Shown: positions 6,819 through 9,112 of the stretch, piece by piece
How positions within the stretch are numbered: the stretch's first letter is position 1
How the letters are laid out: the number at the start of each line of letters is the position of its first letter
Assembly (NCBI GenBank): GCA_030613445.1
Contig: JAUWLY010000098.1
Span: 1-9,112, forward strand
Length of the DNA: 9,112 bases
Direction: 5' to 3'
Source of the DNA: Candidatus Stahliibacteriota bacterium
Lineage (GTDB): Bacteria > Hydrothermota > Tepidihabitantia > SM23-42
Position numbers and translations under genes: made by a program
The notes under the pieces: model-generated
Told to the model about the DNA's origin: nothing
The model's input: only the letters and a program-made list of their open reading frames with translations
Database searches by the model: none

Positions 6819-6863
6819 AACGTTATTAACGTTCTAAACGATACTAACGATCAAAACGAATCG
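6819..6863. repeat. Five-unit 9-bp-period AACG array
   Basis: AACG occurs at 6819, 6828, 6837, 6846 and 6855, exactly nine bases apart, each followed by five variable bases. The fixed tetramer with drifting spacers is unlike an ordinary slipped tandem repeat, where the whole unit is copied. It lies just before the three-way-junction palindrome. Confidence 0.7.
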
Positions 6864-6875
6864 GGCATTAATAAT

Positions 6876-6924
6876 TGTAGTTGTCCAATTTATTGGACAA
6901 AGCCTGATAAATCAGGCGACTACA
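6876..6924. repeat. Three-way-junction palindromic element (REP/MITE-like)
   Basis: An outer stem TGTAG (6876-6880)/CTACA (6920-6924) encloses two perfect hairpins. The first is TTGTCCAA/TTGGACAA with loop TTTA (6881-6900); the second is GCCTGA/TCAGGC with loop TAAA (6902-6917). Single-stranded DNA or RNA would fold as a cloverleaf-like junction. The form resembles dispersed intergenic palindromes in many uncultured bacterial genomes; copy number cannot be judged from this window. There is no transposase or RAYT gene nearby. Confidence 0.72.
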
Positions 6925-6962
6925 TCATATCGTGGATGATATGAGAACTATTTTATGTTCTC
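6925..6962 (-). terminator. Two adjacent hairpins just downstream of metF (possible termination or 3'-end protection)
   Basis: TCATATC (6925-6931) pairs with GATATGA (6938-6944) around a 6-base loop. GAGAAC (6943-6948) pairs with GTTCTC (6957-6962) around an 8-base AT-only loop. The arms share bases 6943-6944, so the full stems cannot form together and may be alternatives. They start nine bases beyond the metF stop on the minus strand. No T-run follows, so an intrinsic terminator is only tentative. Confidence 0.4.
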
Positions 6963-6970
6963 CTCAGTAA

Positions 6971-7804
6971 CTATAGCATCGCCCTAATCTTCTTTACAAG
7001 CCCCAGGGCCTTGGAGTATTTGGTAATGGGGATAATATAAAATCCATCAACATGATCTTTTAATTTTTCTGCGGTTTCCAGAAGGATTTCGGTTTCATCC
7101 CTTTCTTCGATATTATTGATATACTCATAAGGGATACCCAAAAATTTCATTAGAGCAAAAGCCCTTTTCTTGGTGTACAAAAAAGAAAGTCCAGCAATGA
7201 GCTTTGCTTTGTCAAAACGCTGCCGAAACTGTTTAGCGATTTCAATAAATCGTATGGGGTTAAATACAGGTTGGGTAAAAAAACACTCGGCACCGTATTT
7301 GTATTTGTCTCTTGATTTCATAAATTCGCCTTGAATATTTGGAACATTCGGATTAAAACTAGTACAAAGACAAAAGTCTACTGGGTTTATTGCTTTTCGT
7401 GCTGAAGTCACCCCCTGTTGGATTTTTTTAGCAATGTCTAATAGTTTTGATGAATTCAACTCAAATCCGCTCCGCCCTTCAACCGGGGCATCTCCAGTTA
7501 TGCACAAAACATTAGATATTCCTAGCGCCGCAGCACCGAGCAGATGACTCTCAAAACTCAGTGAGGTGAAATAACGCGCAACAAAATGCGGAATGGTTTC
7601 AATCCCAGTTCTTTGCTGAATAACATGTGCGCAACATAGAGCATCCGGTCTTAATCTCCCAAGGGGATTCGAGGGGATGTTTAGCGCATCAATGTAGCCA
7701 TTAAATTGCTTGACTTTATCTGAAAGTCCATTGAGGTTGAGGTTTCTAGGAAGAAGGATCTCAAGCGTGATGATTTTGCGCTTTGATATTTTTTCTCGCA
7801 GCAT
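6971..7804 (-). CDS. metF: Methylenetetrahydrofolate reductase (MetF-like)
   Basis: Reduces 5,10-methylene-THF to 5-methyl-THF, using FAD in a TIM barrel in the cytoplasm. 277 aa, slightly shorter than typical MetF (about 290-300). Family landmarks are the early acidic residue in ITLEILLPR (Glu15, counterpart of the catalytic Glu), IETIPHFVARYFT (about 68-80), LLGAAALGISNVLCITGDAP (about 88-107, with Asp105 in the flavin-binding position of the usual RGD), FNPNVPN (150-156) and the substrate-side KYGAECFFTQPVFN (169-182, with Gln178). It begins 6 nt after the stop of the MetH-like gene with no good Shine-Dalgarno, so it is probably translated by coupling. The pairing places its product, methyl-THF, beside the enzyme that takes the methyl group. 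The physiological direction (methionine synthesis, or methyl oxidation/fixation) cannot be told from this window. Confidence 0.9.
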   Translation of the reverse strand: MLREKISKRKIITLEILLPRNLNLNGLSDKVKQFNGYIDALNIPSNPLGRLRPDALCCAHVIQQRTGIETIPHFVARYFTSLSFESHLLGAAALGISNVLCITGDAPVEGRSGFELNSSKLLDIAKKIQQGVTSARKAINPVDFCLCTSFNPNVPNIQGEFMKSRDKYKYGAECFFTQPVFNPIRFIEIAKQFRQRFDKAKLIAGLSFLYTKKRAFALMKFLGIPYEYINNIEERDETEILLETAEKLKDHVDGFYIIPITKYSKALGLVKKIRAML

Positions 7805-7810
7805 TGTGGT

Positions 7811-9112
7811 TTATCTTGACTGCTTTAAAAGTGCCAAACCTTCCAACACAGTAGTTGCAGCACCATAGGCACCGATTTTTTTTGCGTAGCGCTTACTTAC
7901 ATTGGGACCACCAATTATCACTTTAACGTTCAGCTTCGCCTTCTTCAATGCGGTTACCACGTTAGCCATCTCAAACATGGTCGTTGTCAACAGAGCACTT
8001 AAACCGAGAGCATCAGGTTTGACCTTTCTTACAGCTGCCACGATCTTTTTAGTAGATATGTCTTTGCCAAGGTCAATAACTTCATAACCAGCTGATTCAA
8101 ATATCATACACGCGATATTTTTGCCGATATCATGAATATCACCCTTTACTGTTGCCAATACAACTTTTCCACGTTTTCTACCTTTTGGCAGATATTTACG
8201 AACAATATCAAGGGCATACTTTGAAGCCGCAGCTGCCTTGAGTAGATCCGGGATAAAATACTTGCCTGTCTCATAGAGATCACCGACCCTGTTAAGAGCT
8301 TTTGAGACAAAGCGGTCAATAATCTCCTGAGGTGGTGTACCTGCACTGAGCATTTTTTGGGCGAATTCTCGACTCAAGTTTTTATTTCCAAGAACGATTG
8401 CTTCAGTTAAATCTCTTGCTGACCTTGACAAACTGCGATGCGATCCAATCCTGGTGTAATCAGATATGGAAACAGTATCCCTGAATAGTACGCGCGCCGC
8501 TCTAACAGCATCCATGACAATTTCGTCATGAGGATTCAATATAAGAAACGTAACACCACATTTAATCGCCGCTGTGGCAAGTGCTGCATTTAGTTTACTG
8601 CGCTGCGGCAAACCAAAAGAGACATTCGAAATTCCAAGTATCGTCTTCAGACCACACAGATGGAGTCGCTCAACAGTCTTTAGAGTATAGGGAATTTGTT
8701 TCTTGTCAGTAGCTGCTGAAAAAACTAACGGGTCAAAAATCAAATCTTTCCTAGGAAAATCAAGCCGCTTGGCAACTCCCAAAGCAATATCTACATTGTC
8801 CATCCTCTGCTCGACGCTACGCGGTATGCTTTTGCCAACTAATGACACCACAGCTTTAAAACCGTATTTTTTAATCATCGGGAACCACTTCAGTAGTGCT
8901 TTCTTCTGCGCAGGTATTGAATTATAAACTCCCACACCAGGATAAAATGAAAGGACGGATTCAGCCGCATCAAAGTCTTGGGTGTCGATGAATAAAGGCA
9001 ACACAGATGCTCCGATAACTTCAAAAACAGCCCTCTTGAGTGTACTTTGCTCATCGAGGTCAACAACAAAGGCATTAACATCGAGTGCATCAACACCTGC
9101 CGCTTCCTGTGA
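7811..9112 (-). CDS. metH: MetH-like pterin- and cobalamin-binding methyltransferase, 5' end beyond window
   Basis: Transfers a methyl group from methyl-THF to a corrinoid. The frame enters from the right edge (433 codons visible); a GTG at 9004 is internal, because the sequence before it encodes pterin-domain motifs (GVDALDVN). In visible numbering, the pterin domain (1 to about 225) has VYNSI (62-66), LIFDPLVFS (124-132), LGISNVSFGLPQR (159-171) and ILNPHD (191-196). The helical B12 cap (about 231-310) has VGDLYETGKYFIPDLLKAA. The Rossmann-like B12 domain (about 315-433) has GDIHDIGKN, with Asp325, His327 (lower cobalt ligand) and Gly330, then SALLTTTM and IIGGP. It ends there, without the C-terminal AdoMet reactivation domain of E. 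coli MetH. Whether a homocysteine-binding domain precedes the pterin domain cannot be seen, so it may be a short MetH or a fused methyl-THF:corrinoid methyltransferase. It is followed by metF 6 nt downstream. Confidence 0.87.
   Translation of the reverse strand, partial: SQEAAGVDALDVNAFVVDLDEQSTLKRAVFEVIGASVLPLFIDTQDFDAAESVLSFYPGVGVYNSIPAQKKALLKWFPMIKKYGFKAVVSLVGKSIPRSVEQRMDNVDIALGVAKRLDFPRKDLIFDPLVFSAATDKKQIPYTLKTVERLHLCGLKTILGISNVSFGLPQRSKLNAALATAAIKCGVTFLILNPHDEIVMDAVRAARVLFRDTVSISDYTRIGSHRSLSRSARDLTEAIVLGNKNLSREFAQKMLSAGTPPQEIIDRFVSKALNRVGDLYETGKYFIPDLLKAAAASKYALDIVRKYLPKGRKRGKVVLATVKGDIHDIGKNIACMIFESAGYEVIDLGKDISTKKIVAAVRKVKPDALGLSALLTTTMFEMANVVTALKKAKLNVKVIIGGPNVSKRYAKKIGAYGAATTVLEGLALLKQSR

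Larger units (their letters stand above)
6681..6970. other. Structured non-coding region between convergent operons
   Basis: This 290-bp stretch separates the 3' ends of the plus-strand cassette and the minus-strand metF gene. I find no credible gene in it. It holds, in order, a 26-bp palindrome, GCGTA direct repeats, a 9-bp-period AACG array, a three-way-junction palindrome and two adjacent hairpins, each listed separately. None has a clean GC-stem plus T-run, so transcription ends here by a means not obvious from sequence, perhaps through these hairpins acting in both directions. Confidence 0.7.

Noticed and set aside
6819..6924. CRISPR array
   Set aside because: The repeat unit is only nine bases, with a four-base constant part and no spacer-length segments or cas genes.
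6681..6970. tRNA or small structured RNA gene
   Set aside because: The three-way junction lacks tRNA arm lengths and conserved bases, and no promoter points into it.
7902..8927. Plus-strand frames at 7902-8087 and 8703-8927
   Set aside because: They are antisense to well-supported motifs of the MetH-like protein and have no features of their own.
9002..9004. GTG as the start codon of the MetH-like gene
   Set aside because: The frame stays open to the window edge and the 36 codons before the GTG encode pterin-domain sequence including LDVN, so the gene continues outside.

Overview
The window looks like a bacterial chromosome fragment, moderately AT-rich and without phage, plasmid or CRISPR signals. 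A secreted C25 (gingipain-family) cysteine peptidase, an SLBB-type envelope protein with four more secreted or membrane proteins, and a folate/corrinoid methyl-transfer pair together suggest a diderm, probably anaerobic and uncultured lineage. Candidate division WOR-3/Stahlbacteria or a relative is my best guess. That placement is inference from gene content and style of intergenic repeats; no rRNA or marker gene is present.

Layout. (1) 1-2013, minus strand: one uninterrupted frame of 671 codons running off the left edge. It encodes an exported C25 peptidase with an intact His/Cys dyad. (2) 2014-2103: a 90-bp divergent intergenic region with two back-to-back promoters, each TTGACA-16-TATAAT. 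Each places the expected transcription start within about a base of its ATG, so both first genes are predicted to be leaderless. (3) 2104-6680, plus strand: five co-directional genes. They encode an SLBB/polysaccharide-export-like protein, an FN3 protein with a conserved C-terminal domain (DUF6754-like), a six-helix membrane protein of 207 aa, a 280-aa protein anchored at both ends, and a six-helix membrane protein of 209 aa. The last four have strong Shine-Dalgarno sites and are packed tightly (13-nt gap, 1-nt gap, 4-nt overlap). (4) 6681-6970: a non-coding stretch dense in structure: a 26-bp palindrome, GCGTA direct repeats, a strict 9-bp-period AACG array, a three-way-junction palindrome and two further hairpins. 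(5) 6971-9112, minus strand: a MetH-like pterin/cobalamin protein (5' end outside the window) followed 6 nt later by a MetF-like methylenetetrahydrofolate reductase.

How the parts may work together. The MetF/MetH pair forms a clear methyl route: methylene-THF to methyl-THF to a corrinoid. The five-gene plus-strand cassette is the best candidate for an undescribed system. It has an envelope SLBB component and four uncharacterised envelope proteins but no glycosyltransferase, Wzc-like kinase, flippase or polymerase. It reads as a self-contained envelope assembly or export device rather than a normal capsule locus. The divergently transcribed C25 peptidase may be co-expressed with it.
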